Positions 8,824 to 18,841 are shown, counted from the stretch's first letter. The stretch: DNA of 64,000 nt from Halobacteriovorax marinus (GCA_002163155.1 MAAO01000011.1:38261-102260); one strand, 5' to 3'. Program-made: numbers and translations. Notes: generated by a model from the sequence alone, not told the origin.

Positions 8824-9441
8824 CTACTCAACTTCAGGAAAGATGTCGGGACGTAATTTATGAAGGAGATTCTTCTCTAGAGTTGTATCACTCATAAAGA
8901 TTTCTAGCATCATATCGGCCTGAACACTTCCTCCTTTGAGTTTTCCATTTCTCATCGCCTTAATTGTATTTGCCGCGTGATGAATAATACTTTCTGTTTT
9001 CAAATCACTTCCTATTTCATGAAGTTTAATTAAATTCTTAGAAACTTCATTGAAAAAGTATACGACTTCTTTATCATCAGTCTCGATCACCTCAGCAAAG
9101 AGTCTACCAAGATTATCCGGGACATTTCTATACTCTTTAGCAAATGTAGTCGTCTCTATACTAAGTAGCGCCCTGGTATGATCATTAATATCTCCAGAAA
9201 GAGCAAGACGACTTAGAGCGATCCCTCTTTCTGCCACCGCATCTAATTCGTTGAATTTTAATATATTATGATTTGAATTTATGAAACCTTTAGCTAAATC
9301 AAAACAACTCTGATCTGAAAGAGAGCTAACTCCAGAAATTGATCTTCTATTAGATTGATTAGGAACACTGGTGGCACAAGATACAAGAACTACTGAGATG
9401 AGTAGTTTTAGTATAAAGGAATCAGCATTATTTATATTCAT
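8824..9441 (-). CDS. Putative lipoprotein
   Basis: 205 residues. The hydrophobic N-terminus ends in LVSC, a lipobox with the acceptor Cys at residue 22. The mature part is Asp/Glu- and Leu-rich and probably helical. No family recognised. It lies convergent to the secreted protein gene ending at 8809, with 14 bases between their stops. Probably a membrane-anchored periplasmic protein. Confidence 0.6.
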   Translation of the reverse strand: MNINNADSFILKLLISVVLVSCATSVPNQSNRRSISGVSSLSDQSCFDLAKGFINSNHNILKFNELDAVAERGIALSRLALSGDINDHTRALLSIETTTFAKEYRNVPDNLGRLFAEVIETDDKEVVYFFNEVSKNLIKLHEIGSDLKTESIIHHAANTIKAMRNGKLKGGSVQADMMLEIFMSDTTLEKNLLHKLRPDIFPEVE

Positions 9442-9855
9442 ACCCTACTTTATCGGTAACTTAATAAATTTTATTAAGGGCAGTAATTCTTAGGACTACT
9501 TGAAGCTAGCTTCATCTCAGGATTACAAAAAATCACTCTAAAATAAACCTATTGAACTCTCCAACAAGATCAATAGAAAATTCCATAAAATATTATTTAA
9601 AAATCGCCCATCCAATTAATTCGATTTAAGGTTAAGACAATTTTCACCCTTTTAAGAACTCTTTTCATAGTAAGAAATTATGATCATATGTTAAAATTAA
9701 CCAAACAAAAATGTACTCTCCCACTTGTCTTTAATTAGAGATTCTTAATATCTCTCATTAAATAAAAGTAGAGAATCAAATTTTCTATCTCTCTTAATGA
9801 GATAGGAAAAATTAAACGGCCAATCTAAACTTGGCAAAATTATAAGGAGGCTTAT
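9442..9855. other. Divergent intergenic region and pilin leader
   Basis: Contains the promoters for the lipoprotein (leftward) and the pilin (rightward). No coding frame is supported. The 120 bases before the pilin start hold two hairpins with the same loop sequence, described separately, and a strong ribosome-binding site (AAGGAGG) at 9844-9850. Confidence 0.5.
9737..9804 (+). promoter_or_regulatory. Pair of stem-loops with identical TCTTAAT loops upstream of the pilin gene
   Basis: Hairpin 1 (9737-9755) has AGAGAT and ATCTCT arms. Hairpin 2 (9786-9804) has TATCTC and GAGATA arms. Both have the same 7-nt loop TCTTAAT although their arms are ordered oppositely. The two loops are 49 bases apart. 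They could be RNA structures in the pilin leader or two operator sites on DNA. The sequence alone does not decide. Confidence 0.4.
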
Positions 9856-10437
9856 ATGAAAAGCTTTAAAAATGAAGAAGGCTTTACACTAGTGGAGCTG
9901 ATGGTTGTGGTTGCAATTATTGGTATTCTCTCAGCAGTTGCGATTCCAAATTTTAAGCAGTATCAAGCAAAAACAAAAACTTCAGAAGCAAAATTACAAT
10001 TGGCTTCAATCTATTCTGCAGAAACAGCATTGCAAGCGGATTTTGATGCCTATGCATCTTGCCTCGCATTTGCGGGATATATTCCTCCTTCAGGTGGTAA
10101 CTACTATGCGGTTGGTTTTCAAGCTGCAGATACTGGAGGAACAGCTACAGTTCTCGCCAACGGTGGTACTGGTTGTGCGGCAGGAGCTGGTAATGGTGGT
10201 GGCGCTGCTAAAACGGTGGCCGGTCAACAAGCTGCTGATGGTGATCTTGGTCACACTGTTGTGAACACACCTCTATTTTCAAATGGTCTTGCTTCAGTTA
10301 TGACAGAAGCCGATGGTCTTGCATTCATTGCTGGTGCCGTAGGTTATATTGATTCTGATTCTGCAAAAGCAGGTACTGCAGATGTATGGTTGATTGATGA
10401 AAACAAGAACCTTGTTCACGATGTCTTTGGTTACTAG
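9856..10437 (+). CDS. pilA: Type IV pilin (major pilin type)
   Basis: 193 residues with a classic class III signal: short charged leader, Gly9, then [20 protein letters not shown]. Glu at mature position 5 is present. Prepilin peptidase (PilD) should cut after Gly9. The mature N-terminus forms the hydrophobic spine of the pilus, and the C-terminal domain is Gly/Ala-rich with two spaced Cys (SCLAF, GTGCAAG). The ribosome-binding site AAGGAGG is unusually strong, and the gene ends at an intrinsic terminator, both as expected for an abundant pilin. It stands alone, with no pilus assembly genes beside it. Other minor-pilin-like genes lie at 17088-19854. Confidence 0.88.
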   Translation: MKSFKNEEGFTLVELMVVVAIIGILSAVAIPNFKQYQAKTKTSEAKLQLASIYSAETALQADFDAYASCLAFAGYIPPSGGNYYAVGFQAADTGGTATVLANGGTGCAAGAGNGGGAAKTVAGQQAADGDLGHTVVNTPLFSNGLASVMTEADGLAFIAGAVGYIDSDSAKAGTADVWLIDENKNLVHDVFGY

Positions 10438-10469
10438 AATTTAATTAAATAATTAAAAAAAAACAATGA

Positions 10470-10495
10470 GGAGGGATCTATTCCCTCCTTTTTTT
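10470..10495 (+). terminator. Rho-independent terminator after the pilin gene
   Basis: GGAGGGA pairs with TCCCTCC across a 5-nt loop and is followed by seven T residues. It separates the pilin gene from the convergent collagen-like gene. Confidence 0.92.
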
Positions 10496-10500
10496 ATTCT

Positions 10501-11601
10501 TTATTCTGAAACAGTAAAGAATGTCTCAATACGATGACCTAGTCCATTGTCACCAATGCTCTTATAGACATTTAACTTAACTTTATACTTTGTCCCTTTA
10601 GCAAAAATGTCTTTAAAGACTTTTGCCCTTCCAATATTAATACTCATCACATCTCCATCTTGAACTACATCTAAGTACTTAGATGAAGCACTACCAACAA
10701 TTATGTAGTAGTCAATAAATGGGTGGTAAGCATAAATAGTAAAAGAGAAGCTATTTTTTAAAGTGGTATCTAGAAACAAAGGATCTCTTAAAGAAAGAGT
10801 TGTCGAGGAACCACTATGAGCACTTCCCATAAATTCTGTATCAAAGAGTTCACTCTTATAAATAATATTCTTTATATGAATGCTTTTCTCACCACTTGTT
10901 TCAATGAAATCATAATCAATTAAAACTTTTAATTTCTTATCATTCTTATAAAGAAAAACTTTCGTTTTCCGATTGTAGTTTGAGTTGTATTTAACTTCTA
11001 ATGAGAGATCCGCCAGATCTAATGCTTGTACTTTATCAGAGAGCTTCACTTTAAGAGTGGTATAAGAAATCTTATCAAAGTATCTATATGTATTTCTAAT
11101 AACCGAATCTCTATGAAGAAGATCTTTTGCTCCAGTGTTTTCAATCCAAGAGTTAGTAGAGAAGATCAAGTTGCTTTGATGAGCAGAAACCATAGAGATC
11201 TTATTCGTAAAAACTTGCTTAGGAAGAAGTTTCTCTCCTTTTACTAATGACAGGTACCCAAGGATTCCATTGTATCCGTCTCTTGATCGAACTGGGTAAG
11301 AGTCACAGTTATAAGAAGTTCCTCTTTGTCCTCTACGTCCGCCTAAACCACCACTCATATTGAGTTGAATATTCTTTAAGTCACTTATATCTGTAAAATA
11401 AATAACAGCATCTTCTCCATTGTTACCATTTTTGCCGTCTTCACCAGCTTCACAGGCCTCACCTCTATGTCCATCTCTTCCATTATATCCAGAGAGGTCT
11501 AGCGTAAGCTCAGATCCATCAGCAATGATTGTTCTTGCAGTGACATTATTCGTAGCGATTAAGCATAGTAATAATAGGGAAAACTTTATTATTGATTTCA
11601 T
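10501..11601 (-). CDS. Secreted protein with short collagen-like Gly-X-Y stretch
   Basis: 366 residues with a signal peptide (IIKFSLLLLCLIATNNVTA). Residues 38-66 or so carry Gly-X-Y-like repeats (GYNGRDGHRGEACEAGEDGK), and another Gly-rich patch follows near residue 85 (GGLGGRRGQRG). The remaining 260 residues look beta-rich and are not recognised. GGAG precedes the ATG. Such Gly-rich collagen-like motifs occur in exported bacterial proteins with rigid or binding roles. Convergent with the pilin gene. Function unknown. Confidence 0.7.
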   Translation of the reverse strand: MKSIIKFSLLLLCLIATNNVTARTIIADGSELTLDLSGYNGRDGHRGEACEAGEDGKNGNNGEDAVIYFTDISDLKNIQLNMSGGLGGRRGQRGTSYNCDSYPVRSRDGYNGILGYLSLVKGEKLLPKQVFTNKISMVSAHQSNLIFSTNSWIENTGAKDLLHRDSVIRNTYRYFDKISYTTLKVKLSDKVQALDLADLSLEVKYNSNYNRKTKVFLYKNDKKLKVLIDYDFIETSGEKSIHIKNIIYKSELFDTEFMGSAHSGSSTTLSLRDPLFLDTTLKNSFSFTIYAYHPFIDYYIIVGSASSKYLDVVQDGDVMSINIGRAKVFKDIFAKGTKYKVKLNVYKSIGDNGLGHRIETFFTVSE

Positions 11602-11843
11602 TTTTTTTGCTCCAAAAAGATTTTCCTAGTGGATACAAATTAAATATAGAGGTGTGAAGTATTTTTTTAAAACTGTGAAACCTGCTTGTGTAATTTTAAT
11701 AAGATAAGAAAACTGACATTTAAATTAATTACAGGTGGTGTCAAAGTGGACTCAACTTGGGTATGATTTTTTTACATGAGAGTGATTTAAGAAATCCGCT
11801 GGCCTATGAAAACACCAGCGGTTGATATGAATTTGTCTATTTA

Positions 11844-12731
11844 CTAATTTCCCTGCGAGAGAGCTTCGATTCTCTTCTCAAGAGGAGGATGTGATCTAAA
11901 GAGAAAAGCGACTCCCCTATTACTTGAAATTTTCATGCAAGCTAAACTCTCACTAGCACCTTTTTCTTCAGCGAAATCAAGGTTCTTCTGTAGCGCTTGT
12001 AGCGCTGAGATCATTTTATGTTTCGAAGATAATTGTGCGCCACCGGCGTCCGCTCTAAATTCTCTCCATCTTGAAAACCATGCCGTAAGAGGTGCAGCTA
12101 GAATACCAAAAACTATATCTAATAATATAACAACTCCAAATCTGGCAAAACCACCAAGGCCGCCACGTCCCTCTTCATCTCTAAGGGCATTATCAATGGC
12201 AAAGGCCACGATTCTAGAGAAGAACATAACAAAGGCGTTCACAACCCCTTGCACTAGCGCCATGGTGATCATATCTCCATTGGCCACGTGGGCAATTTCA
12301 TGGGCGAGCACACCTTCGACTTCATCTTCACTCATTCTATTGAGCAGACCAGAAGAAACCGCTACGAGAGAACTATTACGACTAGGTCCCGTGGCGAAAG
12401 CATTGATCTCATCACTTTGATAAACACCTACTTCTGGCATTTTCGTTAAATTCGCTTTCTTAGCAAGCGTGTGAACAGTTCTTACAAGACTTCCGTACTG
12501 ACCATTCAGTTCAACTACTTGCACACCCATGAATCTCTTTGCCATGAATTTTGACATCATCAGCGAGATGAGAGAACCAGCTGAACCCCATAGGAGACAG
12601 AAAATCAGTAGAGATTGATAATTGAGACCAGTTCCTTGAAGATACGGGGCTATATTGAAAACAGACATGATGATGTTCATCATCACCAAAACAAGTAAAT
12701 TGGTCGCTATAAATAAAATTACTCTTAACAT
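11844..12731 (-). CDS. htpX: HtpX-type membrane zinc metalloprotease (M48)
   Basis: 295 residues, the usual HtpX length. Two N-terminal membrane helices precede the catalytic domain. HEIAHVANGD gives the zinc ligands H144 and H148 with the catalytic E145, and REFRADAGG supplies the third ligand E224. Two further hydrophobic segments (about 160-180 and 198-218) lie between them, as in the family. HtpX degrades misfolded inner-membrane proteins with FtsH. GGAG precedes the start. Monocistronic by appearance, divergent from the K+ channel gene. Confidence 0.93.
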   Translation of the reverse strand: MLRVILFIATNLLVLVMMNIIMSVFNIAPYLQGTGLNYQSLLIFCLLWGSAGSLISLMMSKFMAKRFMGVQVVELNGQYGSLVRTVHTLAKKANLTKMPEVGVYQSDEINAFATGPSRNSSLVAVSSGLLNRMSEDEVEGVLAHEIAHVANGDMITMALVQGVVNAFVMFFSRIVAFAIDNALRDEEGRGGLGGFARFGVVILLDIVFGILAAPLTAWFSRWREFRADAGGAQLSSKHKMISALQALQKNLDFAEEKGASESLACMKISSNRGVAFLFRSHPPLEKRIEALSQGN

Positions 12732-12907
12732 TAGATTCTCCTATGAATTCATACTTCTATTTTGGACGCAGATTGATTGATGTCAAGGTTTGCGGGAATT
12801 CTTGACTAAAACTTTACATTAATCGCCCAAATACTAAGAATTAGCTAAAGAAAATGGGAAAATACCCGATATATTAAGAGGATTAACCCTTTGGTAGAAC
12901 TGGAATA

Positions 12908-14200
12908 ATGATTCACTTACACAAAGCTAAATTGACCACAAATGAACTACTCTGGAATGGATTAATATTCTTGGCGGTATTCTTTACGGCAATTGAAGCT
13001 CCTTTTAGTTTTACCTACAGAACCAGCATCCAAAATTGGCAACTTGTTTCAGATTTCATGATCTCTTCAATATTTGTCATCGATATTATCTATCAATTTA
13101 GAGAGAGATATTTCAAAAGAGCTTATCAAACTAAAAATGGTAATTCCGGTTACTGGTGGTCGATGATTTTCGTCGATATGCTGGCCTCAATTCCTTTTGA
13201 TGTGATCACTTATAGTTTTGATCTTCACGGTTACCAAATCTTCGCCCTCTTTAGAATGTTGAGACTTGTTAGAGTTGCTAGACTTTACGCCTTAATGAGT
13301 AATCTCGCACTTGTCCCAAAAACTCTTAGAGTCTCCATGTTATTCTGTGTTTCAATTATGGTTATTCACTGGATTGCATGTGGATGGTCACTGATTTATC
13401 CAACACTAGAGACAAATATAACTACTCACTATATTAAATCACTCTACTGGGCCATTACCACTCTTACGACCATTGGTTACGGTGATATTACCCCAGACAC
13501 AAACCTTGGAAGAATCTACACCATGCCTATTATGATCTTAGGTGTTGGTATTTACGGTTTTGTTATTGCCAATGTCACGAGACTCTTCACAACTGCTGAT
13601 AGACATAAAGAACTATCAAAACAACGTCTTGGTGATGTGGCCAATTATATGAAATATTATAAAATTCCTGAAAGACTTCAAGGTCAGGTTTTTGGTTACT
13701 ATAACCATCTCATCAATAAGAGATTTACAGAAAATGATAGCTCCATCATTTCTGATCTGCCCATGGCACTTCAAAATGAATTACAAACTTATATGAATAT
13801 GAAATTGATTAGAACGGTCCCCGTCTTTAAGAATTGTTCCCATTCTTGCTTAAAAGATGTTTCCGCCGCTCTTGTGCAAAAGTCCTATTCTCCCGGACAA
13901 AATGTGATACGCATCGGAGAAATTGGTGACGAGATGTTCATGATTGGACATGGAACTGTAGAAGTCATCTTTAAAGACGGAACAGTTGTCGCCTCTCTAC
14001 ATGAAGGACAAATCTTTGGGGAAGCAGCACTTTTACGTGAAACAACAAGAAATGCTGATGTGAGAGCGCAGACCTATTGTGATCTCTACATTCTTAAGAA
14101 AGCAGACTTCTTAGAAATTATTGAGAAGCACCCAGATCTTCTTGATAGTATGGAGAAAGTAACTTCTAGAAGAGTCACAGACAGAAGAAGAGCTGCTTAG
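12908..14200 (+). CDS. Six-helix potassium channel with C-terminal cyclic-nucleotide-binding domain
   Basis: 430 residues. Transmembrane segments occupy about residues 15-235. FRMLRLVRVARLYALM (115-130) is an Arg-bearing S4 voltage-sensor-like helix. TTLTTIGYGDITP (184-196) is the K+ selectivity filter. Residues about 300-420 form a cNMP-binding domain (GDEMFMIGHGTVEV, GQIFGEAALL, TRNADVRAQTYCDLY). The arrangement matches bacterial cyclic-nucleotide-gated or HCN-like K+ channels in the inner membrane. The FGEAALL and TRNADVRA segments fit the phosphate-binding cassette. The gene is upstream of tldD but separated by about 100 bases. Confidence 0.9.
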   Translation: MIHLHKAKLTTNELLWNGLIFLAVFFTAIEAPFSFTYRTSIQNWQLVSDFMISSIFVIDIIYQFRERYFKRAYQTKNGNSGYWWSMIFVDMLASIPFDVITYSFDLHGYQIFALFRMLRLVRVARLYALMSNLALVPKTLRVSMLFCVSIMVIHWIACGWSLIYPTLETNITTHYIKSLYWAITTLTTIGYGDITPDTNLGRIYTMPIMILGVGIYGFVIANVTRLFTTADRHKELSKQRLGDVANYMKYYKIPERLQGQVFGYYNHLINKRFTENDSSIISDLPMALQNELQTYMNMKLIRTVPVFKNCSHSCLKDVSAALVQKSYSPGQNVIRIGEIGDEMFMIGHGTVEVIFKDGTVVASLHEGQIFGEAALLRETTRNADVRAQTYCDLYILKKADFLEIIEKHPDLLDSMEKVTSRRVTDRRRAA

Positions 14201-14302
14201 ACAAATCCCCTTTCACCTTAATTCAATTCAAATCAATGCACCAAGTCTAACAAATCCTCCTCATAGGCGTTACACTACTGACGCTTAATAAAGGAGTAAA
14301 AT

Positions 14303-15691
14303 ATGTTAAATCCACAAATTGCTACAGAGGTTATTGAATACGGAATCTCTCTTGGAGCAGATTTCTGTGAAATCTATGTTGAAAAACATAATTCAACCAA
14401 TATCTCTATCCTCAGTTCTAAAGTTCATGAAATCAAATCAGGTATTGATTTTGGAATTGGAATTAGACTTATCTATGGAACGAAAGTTCTCTACGGTTAT
14501 ACAAATAAGTCAGATAAAGAGGAGCTCCTACGTATCACACGCGCCCTTGCGGCCCAGGATCAACGTGATGCCATAGCGACAGGCCTTGCGCTCAATTTCA
14601 TTAAGAATGTAGACTATCATACTGTAAAAAATGGTCTTAGCTCTACCAATGTAAATACTGAACAAAAAATTCAATACCTACTGCAAATTGATCAAGCTGC
14701 CAGAGCGCAGTCAGATAAAATAAGCCAAGTAAATTGTGGGGCATTTCAGCGTCTACAAAATATTGAGATCTTCAACTCAGAAGGTCTTCACATCACTGAC
14801 ACTAGAAACTATGCCCGCTTAATGGCCAATGCTATTGCCAGTGACGGATCAGAGCAAAGTACTGGCTACGAGGCTCCTGGAGCTCTTAGTGGATGGGAAT
14901 TTATTGAAAATATAGACCCAAAAGAACTTGGAACGAATGTTTCTAAACAAGCTCTCATCAAACTTACTGCTGACGATTGTCCCGCAGGAAAAATGCCTGT
15001 CGTTATTGACAGTGGTTTCGGAGGAGTGATTTTTCATGAAGCTTGTGGACATTCCCTAGAGACTACTTCAGTACAAAAGAAAGCTTCTGTTTTCTGGGAC
15101 AAGATGGATCAAATGATAGCTAATCCTGCTGTCAGTGCCGTAGATGACGGAACTATGAAAAACTATTGGGGATCTATCAATATTGATGACGAAGGAATGG
15201 AAACTAAGAAAACTCAATTGATAAAAGATGGAAAACTCACAAGTTTCCTAGTGGATAAAGTGGGTGCTATGAAAACGGGTTACGAAAGAACTGGTTCCGG
15301 AAGAAGACAGAGTTATAAATTTGCTCCAGCTTCGCGTATGAGAAATACTTATATTGAACCAGGTGATCATTCTCTAGAGGAAATTATCGCAACTATTGAT
15401 AATGGAATTTACTGCAAGAAAATGGGTGGTGGTTCAGTTAATCCTGGTACTGGAGAATTTAATTTCTCAGCGCAAGAGAGTTACCTTATAAAAAATGGAA
15501 AAATTGATCGTCCTCTAAAAGGAGCTACACTCATAGGTTCCGGATCTGATATCCTGCAAAAAATTAGTATGGTGGGAAATAATCTAGAACTAGCGGCCGG
15601 AATGTGTGGTTCAGTTTCTGGTGCCATCCCTACAAGTGTTGGTCAAGCAGCACTAAAAGTAGATGAGATTTTAGTTGGAGGAAAAGCCTAA
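14303..15691 (+). CDS. tldD: TldD metalloprotease subunit
   Basis: 462 residues, typical of TldD. HEACGH (H245, E246, H250) is the HExxxH zinc motif of the TldD half of the TldD/TldE heterodimer. The complex trims unfolded peptides and is known for maturation of microcin B17 and processing of the CcdA antitoxin. AAAGGAG precedes the start. The stop overlaps the next gene's ATG by one base (TAATG), so the two are translated together. Confidence 0.94.
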   Translation: MLNPQIATEVIEYGISLGADFCEIYVEKHNSTNISILSSKVHEIKSGIDFGIGIRLIYGTKVLYGYTNKSDKEELLRITRALAAQDQRDAIATGLALNFIKNVDYHTVKNGLSSTNVNTEQKIQYLLQIDQAARAQSDKISQVNCGAFQRLQNIEIFNSEGLHITDTRNYARLMANAIASDGSEQSTGYEAPGALSGWEFIENIDPKELGTNVSKQALIKLTADDCPAGKMPVVIDSGFGGVIFHEACGHSLETTSVQKKASVFWDKMDQMIANPAVSAVDDGTMKNYWGSINIDDEGMETKKTQLIKDGKLTSFLVDKVGAMKTGYERTGSGRRQSYKFAPASRMRNTYIEPGDHSLEEIIATIDNGIYCKKMGGGSVNPGTGEFNFSAQESYLIKNGKIDRPLKGATLIGSGSDILQKISMVGNNLELAAGMCGSVSGAIPTSVGQAALKVDEILVGGKA

Positions 15692-17028
15692 TGAAAATGC
15701 AAAAATTAGAAAAAATAATTGAAGTTGCCATGGCGGCCGGTGCTGACCAAGCAGATATTGTTGTGGATAGCGGCGAATCTATCAACGTTAAAGTCGAGTC
15801 AGGAGAGGTTTCATCATATGAAGTCTCAGGAACACAAGTAATCGGTCTTAGAGTTATAAAAGATGGAAAAATTGGGAGTTCATACTGCGAGACAGCTGAC
15901 GATGAAACGATTAAAACTCTTGTTCATCAGGCACTAGATAATGCTCACTACTCAAAAGTTGAAGAACTTGAATTGATTGAAGTGAAAAGAAGTGAAGTTC
16001 TAGATGGGACGAGAGACTTTAAATATGACGATTCAAGGGCCGATGCAAAAGATCTCATAGAGATGGCGATAAAACTTGAAAGTGAATTGATGAAGAAAGA
16101 TAGCAATTTAAAAACTCCTCCCTACAATGGAGTTGGTGAATATATTGATGAGAGGCTCTATCTCAATCACCTAGGAACAAAGTGTGTAGAGAAGAGCAAG
16201 GCCTATTCTTGTTATACAGCGGCGCTCTTAGACACTGGAGACAAGCAAAGTATGCACGTACACCAGTCTCTCACTAGAAAATTTGAAGATCTTGATCCGA
16301 CTATTTGTATTGAGCAAGCTTTCTTGCATGCCAAGGGTTTAATTGATGGTAGCGCACTTAAGACTGGCCACTATGATATTGTCTTTTCAACAGATAAATT
16401 AGCTCAATTCTTTTCCGTATTTTCAAGTCTCTTTTCTGCAAAAGCTGCTGTTAATGACATGAACCCATGGAAAGAAAAATTGAATGAAGTGGTCGCCTCA
16501 AAAGATTTAAAAATTATTGATAACCCCATGTTAGAAAATGGTTTCGCTTATTCCCTCTTTGATGGAGAGGGAAACTTAATGAGTGAAACAACATTAATAG
16601 AAAATGGTGTTTTGAAGAATTTCTATCAAAATTCAGCTACAGCAAAGAAGTTGGGATTAGTGAATACCTTCAATGCCACTAGAGGACCAAAATCTTCTCT
16701 AGGAGTTGGTGGGACAAATAAAATCATTTCACCAGTTGCCGCAAACGATGCAAACTTTGAAGAAGGAACTTATTTTGAGATTGTTTCTGACCAGGGAATG
16801 CACTCGGGAGCGGATCATATAAGTGGTGATTTTTCATTTGCAGCAAGTGGTTATCTTGTGGTTAATGGACAGAGAGTTCAGGCCGTAAAAGGAGTGACTG
16901 TTTCTGGAAACTTCTTTAATGCCTTAAAGAATATCTCTCACATCGGACATGCCCTAGAATCAAATACTAGTGCTACATTCTTTTCTCCTAAGATTAGATT
17001 TGATGCTTTAAGTGTTGCCGGAGAATAA
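15691..17028 (+). CDS. pmbA: PmbA/TldE, non-catalytic partner of TldD
   Basis: 445 residues with the TldD/PmbA fold (AGADQADIVVDSGES near the N-terminus, GVTVSGNFFNALKNIS and IGHALESN near the end). It lacks the HExxxH motif, as expected for the TldE/PmbA subunit. It overlaps tldD by one base, which supports an obligate complex. No microcin or antitoxin substrate gene is evident nearby, so the physiological target is unknown. Confidence 0.93.
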   Translation: MKMQKLEKIIEVAMAAGADQADIVVDSGESINVKVESGEVSSYEVSGTQVIGLRVIKDGKIGSSYCETADDETIKTLVHQALDNAHYSKVEELELIEVKRSEVLDGTRDFKYDDSRADAKDLIEMAIKLESELMKKDSNLKTPPYNGVGEYIDERLYLNHLGTKCVEKSKAYSCYTAALLDTGDKQSMHVHQSLTRKFEDLDPTICIEQAFLHAKGLIDGSALKTGHYDIVFSTDKLAQFFSVFSSLFSAKAAVNDMNPWKEKLNEVVASKDLKIIDNPMLENGFAYSLFDGEGNLMSETTLIENGVLKNFYQNSATAKKLGLVNTFNATRGPKSSLGVGGTNKIISPVAANDANFEEGTYFEIVSDQGMHSGADHISGDFSFAASGYLVVNGQRVQAVKGVTVSGNFFNALKNISHIGHALESNTSATFFSPKIRFDALSVAGE

Positions 17029-17087
17029 AGCACACAAACCAAATTAAAAGAGTTGATGCATATAGAGATTGCCCTTATTATTTACTA

Positions 17088-18098
17088 ATGAAATTAAATG
17101 ATAAGGGTTTTTCTCTCATCCAAGTTCTTATTTCTTCTGGAATGCTAGGTGCTGCTGCTGTCGTGGGAATCAAAATGATGACCATGCAAGCGAAAATGGC
17201 CGAGAGTTCTAATCAGAGATATGAGATGGCCTATATTTACGAAGAAATTTGGCGCACCCTTCAAAATCCTGAATCTTGTGAAGCTACGTTGGCAGGTAAG
17301 TCCATTACCGATTGGCAAACGAAGGGTCTAAATTCTATCTCCACAGTTTATTATAAATCTAAAAATAGAAGAGTTCTAAAAACATATAAGACATTCAACT
17401 CAGGTTTTACTTTCTACGGTGTAGGAAACTTGAAGATTGAGAATTACCATCTTTCAAGGGACGAAAACTCTGACATCCCTCAAATGCATCTCAGAGTTGA
17501 TTTTAATAAGGGTAAGGACACGATTGGCGCCAAAGTTGTGAGTAAGACCATCCCTCTTGTTTTTAGTACACTGGATGGAAAAATTCAGGACTGTAACGCT
17601 CTACCTCTAAGTGATGTCGCGGTGGACGATGAAGAGACTACGCTTAAAAAATCTGAAACAAATAATCTCCTGCTTCGACTCAATACTGTTATCGGAGAAG
17701 ACACTGAGCCTCATGTCCCTTTGACCATTTCTGGAACTCTATCCCTCGTGGAAAATAATACTCTTGAATGTAACAACAAGACAAAGGGTGTTATTCGCTT
17801 CAACGGCCAATTGCAAACATATGAGCTTTGTAATGGTGTGGCCCCTTGGAAAACCTGGGGAAAGGATAAACTAGATTGGGGAAAATACATAAGAATTATC
17901 GTATCGCCAAGTCGTAAAAGTCAGACACAGGTGGGAAGTTTTCGTTTCTGTACACTGGGAGGAGTTGAGAATATTTCTCCTGCGTCCTGTAAGCTTGTTA
18001 AGAACAATGTCGATTTCACGAAAAAAATAGACTGGGTACTAGAAAAGTCCAGAGTCAAGAATACATCAGGGAGTTGTAATTTCTTATGTTTCGATTAA
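17088..18098 (+). CDS. Pilin-like (pseudopilin) protein with Gln at position 5
   Basis: 336 residues. A short leader ending KG precedes FSLIQVLISSGMLGAAAVVG, a class III signal followed by the pilin hydrophobic helix. Mature position 5 is Gln, not Glu. Further on, LECNNKTKGVIRFNGQLQ and CNGVAPWK form a module like the GxIRFN...C.G..W motif of some tail-fibre and adhesin tips. The C-terminus is Cys-rich (SFRFCTLGG, SGSCNFLCFD). First of three overlapping or abutting genes of the same type. Probably minor pilin or pilus-tip subunits. No clear ribosome-binding site is seen. Confidence 0.72.
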   Translation: MKLNDKGFSLIQVLISSGMLGAAAVVGIKMMTMQAKMAESSNQRYEMAYIYEEIWRTLQNPESCEATLAGKSITDWQTKGLNSISTVYYKSKNRRVLKTYKTFNSGFTFYGVGNLKIENYHLSRDENSDIPQMHLRVDFNKGKDTIGAKVVSKTIPLVFSTLDGKIQDCNALPLSDVAVDDEETTLKKSETNNLLLRLNTVIGEDTEPHVPLTISGTLSLVENNTLECNNKTKGVIRFNGQLQTYELCNGVAPWKTWGKDKLDWGKYIRIIVSPSRKSQTQVGSFRFCTLGGVENISPASCKLVKNNVDFTKKIDWVLEKSRVKNTSGSCNFLCFD

Positions 18099-18841
18099 AC
18101 AATAAGGGCTTTTCCCAATTAAATCTTCTCGCAGGTGTTTTCTGTCTGGGCATAGTCGTCGTCATTGTGATGCGAACGATTAAGAAACAAACTGAAACTT
18201 TAAATAACATTACCGCCGAAGCTGAAATAGTGAATTACATTAATAAGGTTAGAGGTTATCTATCCTCTCCTACTAACTGTTATGCCACTTTTTCAGGAAA
18301 AACCATCGATGGCACGAATGTAAATTCTATCGTTACAGTAAAGGATGGATTAGAGTCCAATAGGTATGAGGTCTTTTCAATCTCTAAGAAAGCTTTTGGA
18401 ACTCAGGAAATCAAAGTTATAAAATACGAACTTGCTGACAGTAACGCCAAAGATGAAATCGTTTCTGATTACGGCCTCATGTATTTAAATATTCACTTAG
18501 ATAAGAATCTGGATTCAATCACGGCCTCAAAGGCGATTAGGAAAATTAAAGTCTACGTTAAATTAGTGAATCAAAAGATTTCTGAATGTGCCTACGGAGG
18601 TCTACCAGAGGGTTCTAATATTTCACAAGATAGAGGCAACTATACCTTTCTCAACTCTAAGGCCATAGGACTTGGTACACAGAACTTATCGGCGACACTC
18701 AATGTGAATAACTATATTCAACTAGAGGGAAGTTTAGAAGAATGTACAGAAAACACTCTTGGAAGTCTTAGGTTTAATGAAGAGTTAAGTCAATTTGAAG
18801 AGTGCGCAACTATTGGTAGTTGGAAGAAGGTACACAAGTGA
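18086..18841 (+). CDS. Pilin-like (pseudopilin) protein with Asn at position 5
   Basis: 251 residues, start overlapping the upstream gene by 13 bases. The leader MFRLNNKG is followed by FSQLNLLAGVFCLGIVVVIV, a pilin-like helix with Asn at mature position 5. The C-terminus carries the same module as its neighbours (ECTENTLGSLRFNEELSQFE, then C and W). It lacks the extra Cys-rich domain found at the ends of the flanking two proteins. The 4-base overlap with the next gene (GTGA) implies translational coupling. Likely a minor pilin. Confidence 0.7.
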   Translation: MFRLNNKGFSQLNLLAGVFCLGIVVVIVMRTIKKQTETLNNITAEAEIVNYINKVRGYLSSPTNCYATFSGKTIDGTNVNSIVTVKDGLESNRYEVFSISKKAFGTQEIKVIKYELADSNAKDEIVSDYGLMYLNIHLDKNLDSITASKAIRKIKVYVKLVNQKISECAYGGLPEGSNISQDRGNYTFLNSKAIGLGTQNLSATLNVNNYIQLEGSLEECTENTLGSLRFNEELSQFEECATIGSWKKVHK

